Shown in pieces: positions 8,482-17,450 of a stretch of 64,000 nucleotides of DNA. The notes beneath the pieces were generated by a model, which did not search any database, had not been told where the DNA came from, and saw nothing but the letters and a program-made list of their open reading frames with translations. Position numbers and translations under genes: made by a program. This DNA is from Gemmatimonadaceae bacterium (GTDB lineage Bacteria > Latescibacterota > UBA2968 > UBA8231): positions 1 through 64,000 of the forward strand of contig JAPOZM010000010.1 in assembly GCA_026706075.1 (NCBI GenBank), in the 5' to 3' direction. How positions within the stretch are numbered: the stretch's first letter is position 1; each line of letters opens with the position of its first letter.

Positions 8482-8874
8482 ATGAGTAGAGCTTCCTCAC
8501 TGCTGCCGGCCGTCCTGTGGGCGCTGTGCGGTGCCCGGTTGGAAGCCGAGCAGAGACTCTTCTTCCCACCGGAGATTCCGCAAACGCCCGTCCTCCAGGA
8601 TGGCCGCAGGTTCCGGCTCAAGCTCGGAGTCTCCAGGGAGGGCTCTCTGTGCACCTGCAAGGGACGGTCGGAAGAGGAGCTGGCTGGCGGCGCGGGTGAA
8701 GCCCGCCGATCCCCTGCGAGCTTCACGAGAGGGGTACACCACCGAGTCGATGGGCTATCGCCTTCAAGGGCCGGCTGCGCCTCTTTGAGCGCATGGGCCT
8801 GCCCTGCCCGTCCGTTTGTGATCGCCCAATGTTCGCTATCGAACGCACACGCGCCGGGAGAGACTGCACGTTGA
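8482..8874 (+). CDS. Small signal-peptide ORF, fused to permease debris (uncertain)
   Basis: From an ATG 11 nt after the permease stop, with AAAGGGAA upstream, the frame encodes a plausible signal peptide (MSRASSLLPAVLWALCGARLEA) and about 45 more residues. From 8678 it reads out of frame through a copy of the permease 3' end, so the C-terminal half is probably junk. It may be the remains of a small secreted protein gene broken by recombination. I do not recognise a family. Confidence 0.35.
   Translation: MSRASSLLPAVLWALCGARLEAEQRLFFPPEIPQTPVLQDGRRFRLKLGVSREGSLCTCKGRSEEELAGGAGEARRSPASFTRGVHHRVDGLSPSRAGCASLSAWACPARPFVIAQCSLSNAHAPGETAR
8678..8717 (+). pseudogene. Permease 3'-end remnant 1
   Basis: The first 25 bp match the end of the B-type permease genes (codons for SWLAARVKPA), and the match then decays. 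It is not attached to an upstream permease frame. This is a scar of an unequal exchange or a deleted permease copy. Confidence 0.65.
8830..8845 (+). promoter_or_regulatory. Candidate activator-binding dyad
   Basis: TGTTCGCTATCGAACG is a 5-bp perfect inverted repeat (GTTCG/CGAAC) around 4 bp. It matches TGTTCG-N4-CGGACA at 1295-1310. Its centre lies about 89 bp before the predicted start from the sigma-54 promoter at 8901, the usual enhancer distance. The likely ligand is the NtrC-type regulator at 12201 (inference). Confidence 0.5.
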
Positions 8875-8877
8875 GGC

Positions 8878-8894
8878 CACGCCTGTGAGGCGTG
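8878..8894. promoter_or_regulatory. Perfect 6-bp inverted repeat next to the -24 element
   Basis: CACGCC, 5-nt loop, GGCGTG starts 4 bp after the TGA at 8872-8874 and ends 6 bp before the sigma-54 promoter. No T-run follows, so it is either a weak terminator for upstream transcription or a second regulator site. Confidence 0.4.
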
Positions 8895-8900
8895 CATCCT

Positions 8901-8915
8901 TGGCACGGTCCTTGC
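8901..8915 (+). promoter_or_regulatory. Sigma-54 (-24/-12) promoter
   Basis: TGGCAC, 5 bp, TTGC, with the invariant GG and GC exactly 10 bp apart; the flanking T before and G after TGGCAC also fit the consensus. The predicted start is near 8927, leaving a 26-nt leader with AAGGAG six to seven bases before the ATG at 8953. It is intergenic and lies upstream of an operon containing a sigma-54 activator gene. This is the strongest promoter call in the left part of the window. Confidence 0.8.
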
Positions 8916-8952
8916 GTGATGCCGGGTGTCTTCGTTGCGAAAGGAGAATACA

Positions 8953-9072
8953 ATGCGACGGACGAAGTGGTTTCAGGATTTCGCCTTGCCCGCTGCCGTG
9001 GTTCTGAGTTACGCCTACGCTGCCCTGATGGCCTTCACGAGGCTTGGTCATGCTCTCGAGACCCTGGCCTGA
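8953..9072 (+). CDS. 39-aa small membrane peptide, first ORF after the sigma-54 promoter
   Basis: The ORF begins MRRTKWFQDFALPAAVV and has a basic N-terminus, one predicted membrane segment (about residues 11-28) and a soluble tail ending HALETLA. The ribosome site AAGGAG (8941-8946) is spaced well. It was missed by length-filtered ORF calling. It lies directly downstream of a strong sigma-54 promoter and ends within about 15 bp of a permease remnant. It could be a leader peptide, a small regulator of the permeases, or an export substrate; no family is recognised. Confidence 0.55.
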   Translation: MRRTKWFQDFALPAAVVLSYAYAALMAFTRLGHALETLA

Positions 9073-9084
9073 GTCGTTGCCGGG

Positions 9085-9220
9085 GCGGCTGCCGGACACC
9101 GCGGCTGCGGCCAGCGTGGGAGCCCTGATCCTCTACCTGGGGGTGATGCTGTGCGGACTCTATCCGAGCTGGCTGGCGGCGCGGGTGAAGCCGGCCGAGG
9201 CTCTGCACCACGAGTCGTGA
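9085..9220 (+). pseudogene. Permease 3'-end remnant 2
   Basis: The frame ending at the TGA 9218-9220 encodes LYLGVMLCGLYPSWLAARV followed by KPAEALHHES, the C-terminal helix and tail of a B-type permease. Positions 9131-9216 match 8381-8466 with about four mismatches, and weaker similarity extends back to about 9085. The rest of the gene is missing. It overlaps no intact permease and sits just before the gene at 9253. Confidence 0.8.
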
Positions 9221-9252
9221 ATACACGCTCTGGCAGGGAAAGGAGAAATATC

Positions 9253-9741
9253 GTGAAACCGGCCTTGGCGATTCTCGTGATGGCTCTTGGGAGTGGACCG
9301 TTCTCCCCCGTGCACGGCGAAGCGCAACTCAAACCACCCGGCGAGAGGCGCCACCTGGGCTTCGTGCTCACCCAGGGTCCGTCCGGGGAACCGCAGCCCG
9401 TCCTGCCGGGGTACTCGCGGGAACAGGGTGCGCTCGACGGCGAGATGGCCGCCGAGTTCAAGGGGACCCGGTGGTGGTGGCTGTCCGGCTACGTGTGCGG
9501 CTTCAGCATCGTCGGCCTGTTCGTGTGCGACGGATACACTCCGAGCGTCGGCTCGATTGCGAAGAAGGAGTACGAGGCCATCCGGGGAAAGAGCATCGAG
9601 TACGTCCAGGGTTACCGGGAAGGCCATGGGAAGCGTCTCCGCAAGAGGAGAGTGGAGAGCCGCAACGATGGCTTCTTCTGGGGACTGGTCTCGGTGCTCG
9701 GGGTGGTCGCCGCGACGGCCACCCTCGAGTTCATCGACTGA
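9253..9741 (+). CDS. Hypothetical membrane protein between permease pairs
   Basis: A 162-aa protein. The GTG start is chosen for AAAGGAGAAA 5-12 nt upstream and a good signal peptide (MKPALAILVMALGSG...VHGEA). The mature part has a proline-rich segment, a tryptophan-rich membrane segment (about 72-94, WWWLSGYVCGFSIVGLFVC), a basic helical stretch (YREGHGKRLRKRR) and a final hydrophobic helix (about 140-158). No family recognised. Its place inside the permease array, under the sigma-54 promoter at 8901, suggests a role with the third permease pair or as its substrate. Confidence 0.7.
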   Translation: MKPALAILVMALGSGPFSPVHGEAQLKPPGERRHLGFVLTQGPSGEPQPVLPGYSREQGALDGEMAAEFKGTRWWWLSGYVCGFSIVGLFVCDGYTPSVGSIAKKEYEAIRGKSIEYVQGYREGHGKRLRKRRVESRNDGFFWGLVSVLGVVAATATLEFID

Positions 9742-9778
9742 TCCTGGTCACGGGCAACCCTTCGCGCGGGAGGTCGTC

Positions 9779-11026
9779 ATGCTGAAGAACTACACGAAGA
9801 TGGCCCTCAAGGTGCTGCTGCGGCGCAAGCTGTTCACCTGCATCAGCCTCTTCACCATCAGCTTCACCCTCATGGTGCTGATGGTGGCGGCCTCCTTGTT
9901 CGACCACGTCTTCGGCTCCTTTCCCCCGGAGACGCGCTCGGACCGCACCCTGCTGGTGAGCTCCATGAGGGGCGAGCACGACGAGTCGCCGGGCTACAGC
10001 CTCCAGGGGCCGAGCTACGCCTTCCTCGAGCGCTACGTCTCGCCCCTGGCAAACGCGGAGAAGGTCTCCATCTACCGCTCGATCACCACGGTGACCACCT
10101 TCCGCGAGGGCGGGAAGGTGGAGTCCCAGCTCAAGTGCACGGACGGGGCGTTCTGGGAGATCCTCGAGTTCGACTTCCTCGAAGGGCGCCCCTACTCCGC
10201 GCAGGAGGTGGAAGAGGGCCGGCGGGTGGCGGTGATCAACGAGGCGACGCGACGCGTGTTCTTCGGGGAGGAGCAGGCCGTGGGCCAGCACATCGAGCTG
10301 AAGGGCCTGCCATTCCGGGTGGTCGGGGTGGTGCCCGACGTGCCGTTCTACCGCATGGTCCCCTTCGCCGATGTCTGGGTGCCTCACAGCGCCTTCGGGA
10401 CCGACGCCTACCGCCGGTACGACTCGCTCTTCGGGCCCTTCCAGGCGCTGATCCTGGCGCCCGGAGCGGCGGCGATCCCCCTCATCCACGAGGAGTTCGC
10501 CGACGTGCTCACGCGCATCGAGTACCCCAATCCCGACAGGATCAACCGCCTGGTCGCCAGCCCGACGACCCTGCTGGACATGGTGGCGAACCTCGTCTTC
10601 GCCCTGGGCGCGTTGACGGGCCGGGGGCTCATGGTCCTCGTCGTCGTCCTCGCCCTGCTGTTCATGCTCCTGCCCGTGATCAGCCTGGTCAACATCAACA
10701 CCACGCGCATCCTCGAGCGCGCCTCCGAGATCGGCGTGCGCAAGGCCTTCGGCGGGTCGTCCCTGACCCTGGTGGGCCAGTTCCTGGCGGAGAACGTCAT
10801 CCTCACCCTCCTCGGGGGCGCCGTGGGGCTGGCCCTGACCTGGCTGGTCCTGCAGATGCTCGGCGCCGCCGCCGTCGTCCAGTACGCCGACTTCCAGCTG
10901 AACCACCGCATCTTCCTCTACGGCCTGGTGATGACCCTGTTCTTCGGTCTCGTCTCGGGCGTCTGGCCGGCGTGGAAGATGTCGCGCCTCCACGTGGTGG
11001 AGGCCTTCCAGAGGAGGAAGCGATGA
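9779..11026 (+). CDS. FtsX/MacB-like ABC permease, pair 3 member A
   Basis: A 415-aa A-type permease starting MLKNYTKMALKVLLRRK, with a ribosome site GGGAGG about 6 nt before the ATG. It has one N-terminal helix, a periplasmic domain (FLEGRPYSAQEVEEG), and FtsX helices after EIGVRKAFGGSSLTLVGQF. It is more divergent from pairs 1 and 2 than these are from each other. The stop overlaps the next start. Confidence 0.9.
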   Translation: MLKNYTKMALKVLLRRKLFTCISLFTISFTLMVLMVAASLFDHVFGSFPPETRSDRTLLVSSMRGEHDESPGYSLQGPSYAFLERYVSPLANAEKVSIYRSITTVTTFREGGKVESQLKCTDGAFWEILEFDFLEGRPYSAQEVEEGRRVAVINEATRRVFFGEEQAVGQHIELKGLPFRVVGVVPDVPFYRMVPFADVWVPHSAFGTDAYRRYDSLFGPFQALILAPGAAAIPLIHEEFADVLTRIEYPNPDRINRLVASPTTLLDMVANLVFALGALTGRGLMVLVVVLALLFMLLPVISLVNINTTRILERASEIGVRKAFGGSSLTLVGQFLAENVILTLLGGAVGLALTWLVLQMLGAAAVVQYADFQLNHRIFLYGLVMTLFFGLVSGVWPAWKMSRLHVVEAFQRRKR

Positions 11027-12192
11027 TCCGCCATCTCTGCAAGATCGTCTGGAACCGCAGGAGGTCGAACGGGCTCACCGCCGTGCAGACCTTCATCTCC
11101 TTCGTGCTCCTCTTCGTCACCCTCTCCCTCGCCCTCGACAAGGCGGCCAACTACCGGCGGCCCCTCGGGTACTCCTACGAGGACCGGTGGGTGGTGAACT
11201 TCCACCCGGACGGACTGCGGCCGCCCGACGAGGAAGCCGCGCCCGTGAGCCGCGAGCAGGTCTACCTGGCCCTGCGGGGGTTCGACTGGATCGAGTCGGT
11301 CGCCTCCGCGGGGTACATCGCCCTCCCCTTCGTCTTCGGCTTCCAGTCCCAGTTCACCGTCGACGGCCGCTTCGTCTCCAACGGCGTCGTCTCCGACGAG
11401 TTCCGCCACACCCTCGGGATCGAGCTGGTGAACGGACGGTGGTTCGGCGAGGAGGACGCGGCCCTGGACTGGGACCCGATCGTGATCACCCGGCCCCTCG
11501 CCGAGGCCCTCTTCGGCGACGAGGACCCCCTCGGCAAGCGCATCGAGGAGTGGCAGGGGTACCACGGACGGATCGTCGGGGTGGTCTCCGACTACCGCCG
11601 CGGCGGCGAGCTGTCCGATCCCGGTTTCTTCGTCTTTCAGCGCATGGGCGAAGGGGAGCCGAGACGCAACTTCCTGGTCAAGGTGCGCGCCGGCACCCCC
11701 CTGGGGGCCCAGGAGGAGATCGACCGGCGGCTCCGGGCCGTGGCGCCGGGCTACGCCGTCGAGATCACCACCCTGGCGGAGGACCGCGCCTCGTCCCTCA
11801 AGTTGACCCTGGTGCCCCTCTTCGCCCTCGGGGTCGTCTCGGCCCTGGTCCTGGGCATGGTGGCCCTCTCCCTGAGCGGCGTGCTCTGGCAGCGGGCCAC
11901 CCTGAGGGTCGAGGAGATCGGCCTGAGAAGGGCCCTGGGCGGGTCGGCGGTCGGTATCTTCTCCCAGTTGACGGGGGAGATGCTGGTGGTGGCCAGCGCC
12001 GGCGTCCTCGCCGCCGCGGTGCTGATCGTGCAGCTGCCCCTGCTCGACCTGCTCGACTACGGCGGCGGCGTCTTCGCCCTGAGCCTGGTCCTCTCGGCCC
12101 TGGTGGTCTACGGGCTCGTGGTCGTCTGCAGTCTCTACCCGGGGCGGCTCGCGTGCCGCGTCCGGCCCGCCGAGGCCCTCCACTCCGAGTGA
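11023..12192 (+). CDS. FtsX/MacB-like ABC permease, pair 3 member B
   Basis: A 389-aa B-type permease (MIRHLCKIVWNRRRSN). The ATG overlaps the stop of member A. It has the shortest periplasmic domain of the six. The C-terminal block carries EIGLRRALGGSAVGIFSQL, and the tail CRVRPAEALHSE ends 8 nt before the response-regulator gene. This completes three A/B pairs served by one ATPase and one adaptor. Confidence 0.9.
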   Translation: MIRHLCKIVWNRRRSNGLTAVQTFISFVLLFVTLSLALDKAANYRRPLGYSYEDRWVVNFHPDGLRPPDEEAAPVSREQVYLALRGFDWIESVASAGYIALPFVFGFQSQFTVDGRFVSNGVVSDEFRHTLGIELVNGRWFGEEDAALDWDPIVITRPLAEALFGDEDPLGKRIEEWQGYHGRIVGVVSDYRRGGELSDPGFFVFQRMGEGEPRRNFLVKVRAGTPLGAQEEIDRRLRAVAPGYAVEITTLAEDRASSLKLTLVPLFALGVVSALVLGMVALSLSGVLWQRATLRVEEIGLRRALGGSAVGIFSQLTGEMLVVASAGVLAAAVLIVQLPLLDLLDYGGGVFALSLVLSALVVYGLVVVCSLYPGRLACRVRPAEALHSE

Positions 12193-12200
12193 GGCATGCC

Positions 12201-13579
<1,379 letters not shown>

Positions 13580-13583
<4 letters not shown>

Positions 13584-14878
13584 GCCTGCGCCTCAAGCTG
13601 ATCCTCTACCTGCTCGGCATCCACCTCGTCTTCGCCGGGGTCTCCGGGTACCTGCTGATCGACGAGAAGCCCTGGCTGCTCGCCCTGGAGGTGTTCTTCC
13701 TCCTCTCCTTCCTGGCCGGCGCGCGCCTGATCCACCACCTGCGCGTGCCCCTCGACCTGATCGGCACCGGCGCCGAGCTGATCGGCGAGCAGGACTTCAC
13801 CAGCAAGTTCATCGAGGTGGGCCAGCCGGAGATGGACCGGCTCGTGGAGGTCTACAACCGCATGATCGACCAGCTCCGCGAGGAGCGCACGCGGCAGGAG
13901 GAGCAGCACTACTTCATGGACAGGATCCTGGCGGCGTCGCCGTCGGGGATCGTCACCCTCGACTTCGACGGCCGGATCGCCCTGGCCAACCCCGCCGCCG
14001 CGCGCCTCCTGGGCCTGGCCGGGGACGAGGCCGAGGGCCGCCGGCTGGACGAGCTGGGCACGGCTTTCGGCCGCTCCCTGCAGGCCCTGGCCGTGGGCGA
14101 GTCCGAGGTCCTGCGGGTGCAGGGCCGGCGGGTGCGCTGCCGCAAGTCGCAGTTCATCGACCAGGGCTTCCCCCGCCACTTCATCCTCATGGAGGAGCTC
14201 ACCGAGGAGCTGCGCCTGTCGGAGAAGGAGGCCTACGAGAAGGTGATCCGCCTGCTCTCGCACGAGGTGAACAACTCGACGGGGGCCGTCAACTCCCTGC
14301 TCCACTCCTGTCTCCACTACAAGGACCAGCTGCGCGAGGCCGACCGCGGCGACTTCGAGAACGCCCTGCGGGTGGCCAGCGGCCGCATCGACCACCTCAG
14401 CGCCTTCATGCGCAGCTACGCCGACATGGTGCGGCTGCCGGCGCCGCGCCCCCGCCCGGTCGACCTGGAGGCCCTCCTGCGCGGCATCGCCCTGCTCATG
14501 CGCGCCGAGTGCGAGCAGCGCCGGATCGAGTGGGAGTGGGAGGTGCAGGAGGAGCTGGCCCCGGTCGCCATGGACGAGGGCCAGATGGAGCAGGTCTTCG
14601 TCAACATCCTGAGGAACGCGGTGGAGGCGATCGGCGAGGACGGCCGCATCGCCGTCCGCCTGGGGGTCGAGGACCGGCCCTTCGCGGTGATCGAGGACTC
14701 GGGGCCGGGGATCGACCCGGAGGTGGCCGAGAGCCTCTTCACCCCCTTCTTCAGCACCCGGGAGAACCGCCGGGGCCTCGGCCTGACCCTGGTGCAGGAG
14801 ATCCTGGGGCGCCACGGCTTCGCCTTCTCCCTCGAGAGCCCGGCCGGCGAGCCGACCCGGTTCACCATTCGCTTCTGA
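13580..14878 (+). CDS. Sensor histidine kinase, partner of the NtrC-type regulator
   Basis: A 432-aa kinase. The TTG start overlaps the regulator's stop (TTGA). It has two membrane helices near the N-terminus separated by only a few residues (LLIDEKPW), a HAMP-like linker, a PAS domain (about 115-200), H228 in LLSHEVNNSTGAVNSLL, an N-box (NILRNAVEAI), and G-boxes (EDSGPGID, GLGLTLVQEI). With virtually no extracytoplasmic domain, it cannot bind a periplasmic ligand in the usual way; it may sense membrane state, a cytoplasmic signal through PAS, or the permeases themselves. Confidence 0.92.
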
Positions 14879-17421
14879 TGAGGCCGGGGTCGAGAGCACT
14901 GGCGGTCCTGGCCGTCCTGTGGGCGGTCTCCGCCCAGGCCCAGCCGTGGTGGGTCCGCGGGGCGGTCCTCGACGCGGCGACCGGGCAGCCCCTGCCGGCG
15001 GCGACGCTGCGGCTGGCCGGCACCTTCCGCGGCACCATCGCCAACGACGAGGGCGAGTACCGCATCGAGGTGCGGAGCTGGCCGGCCACCCTGAGGGTGA
15101 GCCACATCGGCTACGCCTCCCGGGACACCCTGCTGACGGCGCCCCCCGGCCGCGTCGACTTCGCCCTGGTCCCGGCCCCCTACCCCCTCGATCCCCTGGT
15201 GGTGACCCCCGGGGACCCGGCCGAGGGCATCATGGCCCGGGTCATCCGCAACAAGCAGGTCTGGAGGCCGCTGCTGGCCAGCTACCGCGCCCGGGCCTAC
15301 ACCCGGCGGGTCCTGGAGAACGACGAGGGCATCGTCACCATCGGCGAGACCGGCTCCGAGATCTTCTGGGACCGGGACCGCGGCCTGCGCGAGGTCGTCC
15401 GGTCCCGCCGCACGACCCGCAACCTGGACGCGCAGTCCACCTACGCATCGGCCCTGGAGGGGTTCGTCGACTTCTACGACGACGACATCCCCATGGCCGG
15501 ACACACACTGGTCGGTCCCACGCACCCGGAAGCCCTCGACCACTACCGCTTCCACCTGGTGGGCCGGCGCTACCTGGACGACCGGATCGTCTACGACATC
15601 TCGGTCGAGCCGAGGAGCCGGCTGGCGGCCGCCTTCTCCGGCCGTGTCTCGGTCCTCGACGGGGACTACGTCCTCCTCGAGGCGGAGCTGGCGCCCAGCC
15701 GGGGCGTCCTGGCCTCGGTCGTTCCCCTGCCCGTGCTGGAGCGCCTCGAGGTCTCCTGGGGCCAGCAGTTCCGCGGCTTCGGCCAGGTCTGGCTGCCGGT
15801 GGACCAGCGGTTCTCCATGGAGGTCGAGGTCGGCGTGGTGGGCCTGCGCTTCCCCCCGGTCGCCTTCGCCTCCCTCACGAGGCTTGACGACTGCGAGGTC
15901 AACGTCGACCTGCCCGACTCGCTCTACGCCAGCGAGGAGGTGCTGCGGGTCGACTCGCTGGCCGTAGCCCGGGACAGCACCTTCGCCGGGCTGGCGGACA
16001 AGGTGCCCCTCTCCGAGCGGGAACGGGAAGCCTACGCCACCATCGACAGCACCCTGCGGCTGGAGAGGGCCTTCCGGCCCAGCGGGTTTCTCGCCCGCCT
16101 GCTGATCCGGGACATGGGAGAGGAGGAAGAAGATGAGGCCGCCGTCGTCGAGCCGGCCGGAGAGGGGGAGGTCCGGCGGCGGGGGCCGGGGATCGACTGG
16201 AAGCCCGATCTGCTCTACGACCGCGTCGGTGGAGCCCACCTCGGCCTGGGGGGAAGCCGCAGGTGGCAGGCGTACCGGCGGCAGGAGGCCGCGCCGGGGA
16301 CGACCATGGTCTGGAGCCCTGGTCCCGGAGGGGCCGGTCTCGCCGGCCTGGAGGCGGGAGGCGGCGGCGCCTGGGACCAGGGCCTGAAGCGCGGGTCCTG
16401 GCGCGCCCACGCGGCCTGGGGATGGGAGAAGGAGGAGCGGACCACGACCACGACCCCGGGCCGCACGCTGGTCCAGTCCCGGGTCACGACCCGCCTCCGG
16501 ATCGACCTGGAGTACGGCAGCGGCAAGGCGCCTCGCAGTCCTTCGGACAGCTATACCCCGCTGCTCAACAGCGCCCAGGCTCTCCTGGGCCTGGACGACT
16601 ACTTCGACTGGTACTGGCGCGAGGGACTGCGGGCGCGGCTGCGGCTCTGGCTGCCGGGCCGCATCGCCCTGGAGGCGGGCCTGCGGGCCGAGGACCACTC
16701 ATCCCTGGCGGAGACGACCACCTTCAACCTGCCGTGGCGCGACTGGAGGCCGCGGCCGAACCCGCCCGTCGACGAGGGCCGGTGGCGCTCGCTGGAGGCC
16801 CGCTTCGAGTGGGGCGGCCCCTACCGGCCCTTCGGGCTGCGGGCCAACCGGCGGGTCGAGTTGAAGGTGGAGCACGGCGGCCTGGGCGGCGACTTCTCCT
16901 TCACGCGCCTCGACCTGGCTCTCGACGGCCAGTTCCGCACCTTCCTGAGGCGGCGCTCCGCGCCCAACGCCCTCGACCTGCGGCTGGTGGCGGGCCATGC
17001 CTTGAACCGGGTGCCGGTGCAGCGCTTCGGGGCCCTGGGGGCGGCCATGCTGCCCTTCTCCCCCTTCGGCGTCTTCCGCACCGTGGGCGGCCATCCCCAC
17101 GAGGGCGAGCACTACGCCGCCCTCTACTGGGAGCACAACTTCCGGGGCGCCCCCTTCGAGCTGCTGGGGCTGTGGGACTGGGCGATGCGCGGGGCGGGGC
17201 TGGTGGCGCACGGGGCGTCCGGCCGCACCTGGATCGACCCGGAGCGCCTGGCCGGCCTGGGGTACGATCCGCGCTACGAGGACGGCTTCCGCCACGAGGC
17301 CGGGCTGTCGCTGGTCCTCTTCCACGTGCTGCGCCTCGACCTCACCCGGCGGCTGGACCGGGCCGGCTGGAGCGCCGGGGCGAGCCTGGCGCGGTTCGAC
17401 GCGGGGATCTTCGGGGGCTGA
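14878..17421 (+). CDS. Outer-membrane protein with carboxypeptidase-like regulatory domain (DUF5686-like)
   Basis: An 847-aa secreted protein. The signal peptide (ALAVLAVLWAVSAQAQ) is followed by a carboxypeptidase-D regulatory-like/CNA-B beta sandwich (about 24-105: VLDAATGQPLPAATLRLAGT...SHIGYASRDT). A long region resembling DUF5686 proteins (RVIRNKQVWRPLLASYRARAYTR) leads into an aromatic-alternating C-terminal part that looks like a beta-barrel. The start overlaps the kinase stop (TGATG), so it belongs to the same unit. In Bacteroidota, relatives are outer-membrane proteins of unclear role. Here it may be the outer-membrane component served or monitored by the export module. Confidence 0.75.
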   Translation: MRPGSRALAVLAVLWAVSAQAQPWWVRGAVLDAATGQPLPAATLRLAGTFRGTIANDEGEYRIEVRSWPATLRVSHIGYASRDTLLTAPPGRVDFALVPAPYPLDPLVVTPGDPAEGIMARVIRNKQVWRPLLASYRARAYTRRVLENDEGIVTIGETGSEIFWDRDRGLREVVRSRRTTRNLDAQSTYASALEGFVDFYDDDIPMAGHTLVGPTHPEALDHYRFHLVGRRYLDDRIVYDISVEPRSRLAAAFSGRVSVLDGDYVLLEAELAPSRGVLASVVPLPVLERLEVSWGQQFRGFGQVWLPVDQRFSMEVEVGVVGLRFPPVAFASLTRLDDCEVNVDLPDSLYASEEVLRVDSLAVARDSTFAGLADKVPLSEREREAYATIDSTLRLERAFRPSGFLARLLIRDMGEEEEDEAAVVEPAGEGEVRRRGPGIDWKPDLLYDRVGGAHLGLGGSRRWQAYRRQEAAPGTTMVWSPGPGGAGLAGLEAGGGGAWDQGLKRGSWRAHAAWGWEKEERTTTTTPGRTLVQSRVTTRLRIDLEYGSGKAPRSPSDSYTPLLNSAQALLGLDDYFDWYWREGLRARLRLWLPGRIALEAGLRAEDHSSLAETTTFNLPWRDWRPRPNPPVDEGRWRSLEARFEWGGPYRPFGLRANRRVELKVEHGGLGGDFSFTRLDLALDGQFRTFLRRRSAPNALDLRLVAGHALNRVPVQRFGALGAAMLPFSPFGVFRTVGGHPHEGEHYAALYWEHNFRGAPFELLGLWDWAMRGAGLVAHGASGRTWIDPERLAGLGYDPRYEDGFRHEAGLSLVLFHVLRLDLTRRLDRAGWSAGASLARFDAGIFGG

Positions 17422-17450
17422 CGCCGCGCCCGGGCGCCGGGGCGGACCCT

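Noticed and set aside
8881..9128. 78- to 87-aa frames on both strands around the sigma-54 promoter
   Set aside because: They cross the promoter and the better-supported 39-aa ORF, have no ribosome sites and no family-like features.
14416..16698. 760-aa minus-strand open frame
   Set aside because: It lies antisense to the kinase and outer-membrane protein genes, has no recognisable domain, and its composition follows GC bias.
17422..17450. Terminator between convergent genes
   Set aside because: The short GC-rich gap can fold weakly, but no stable stem with a T-run is present on either strand.
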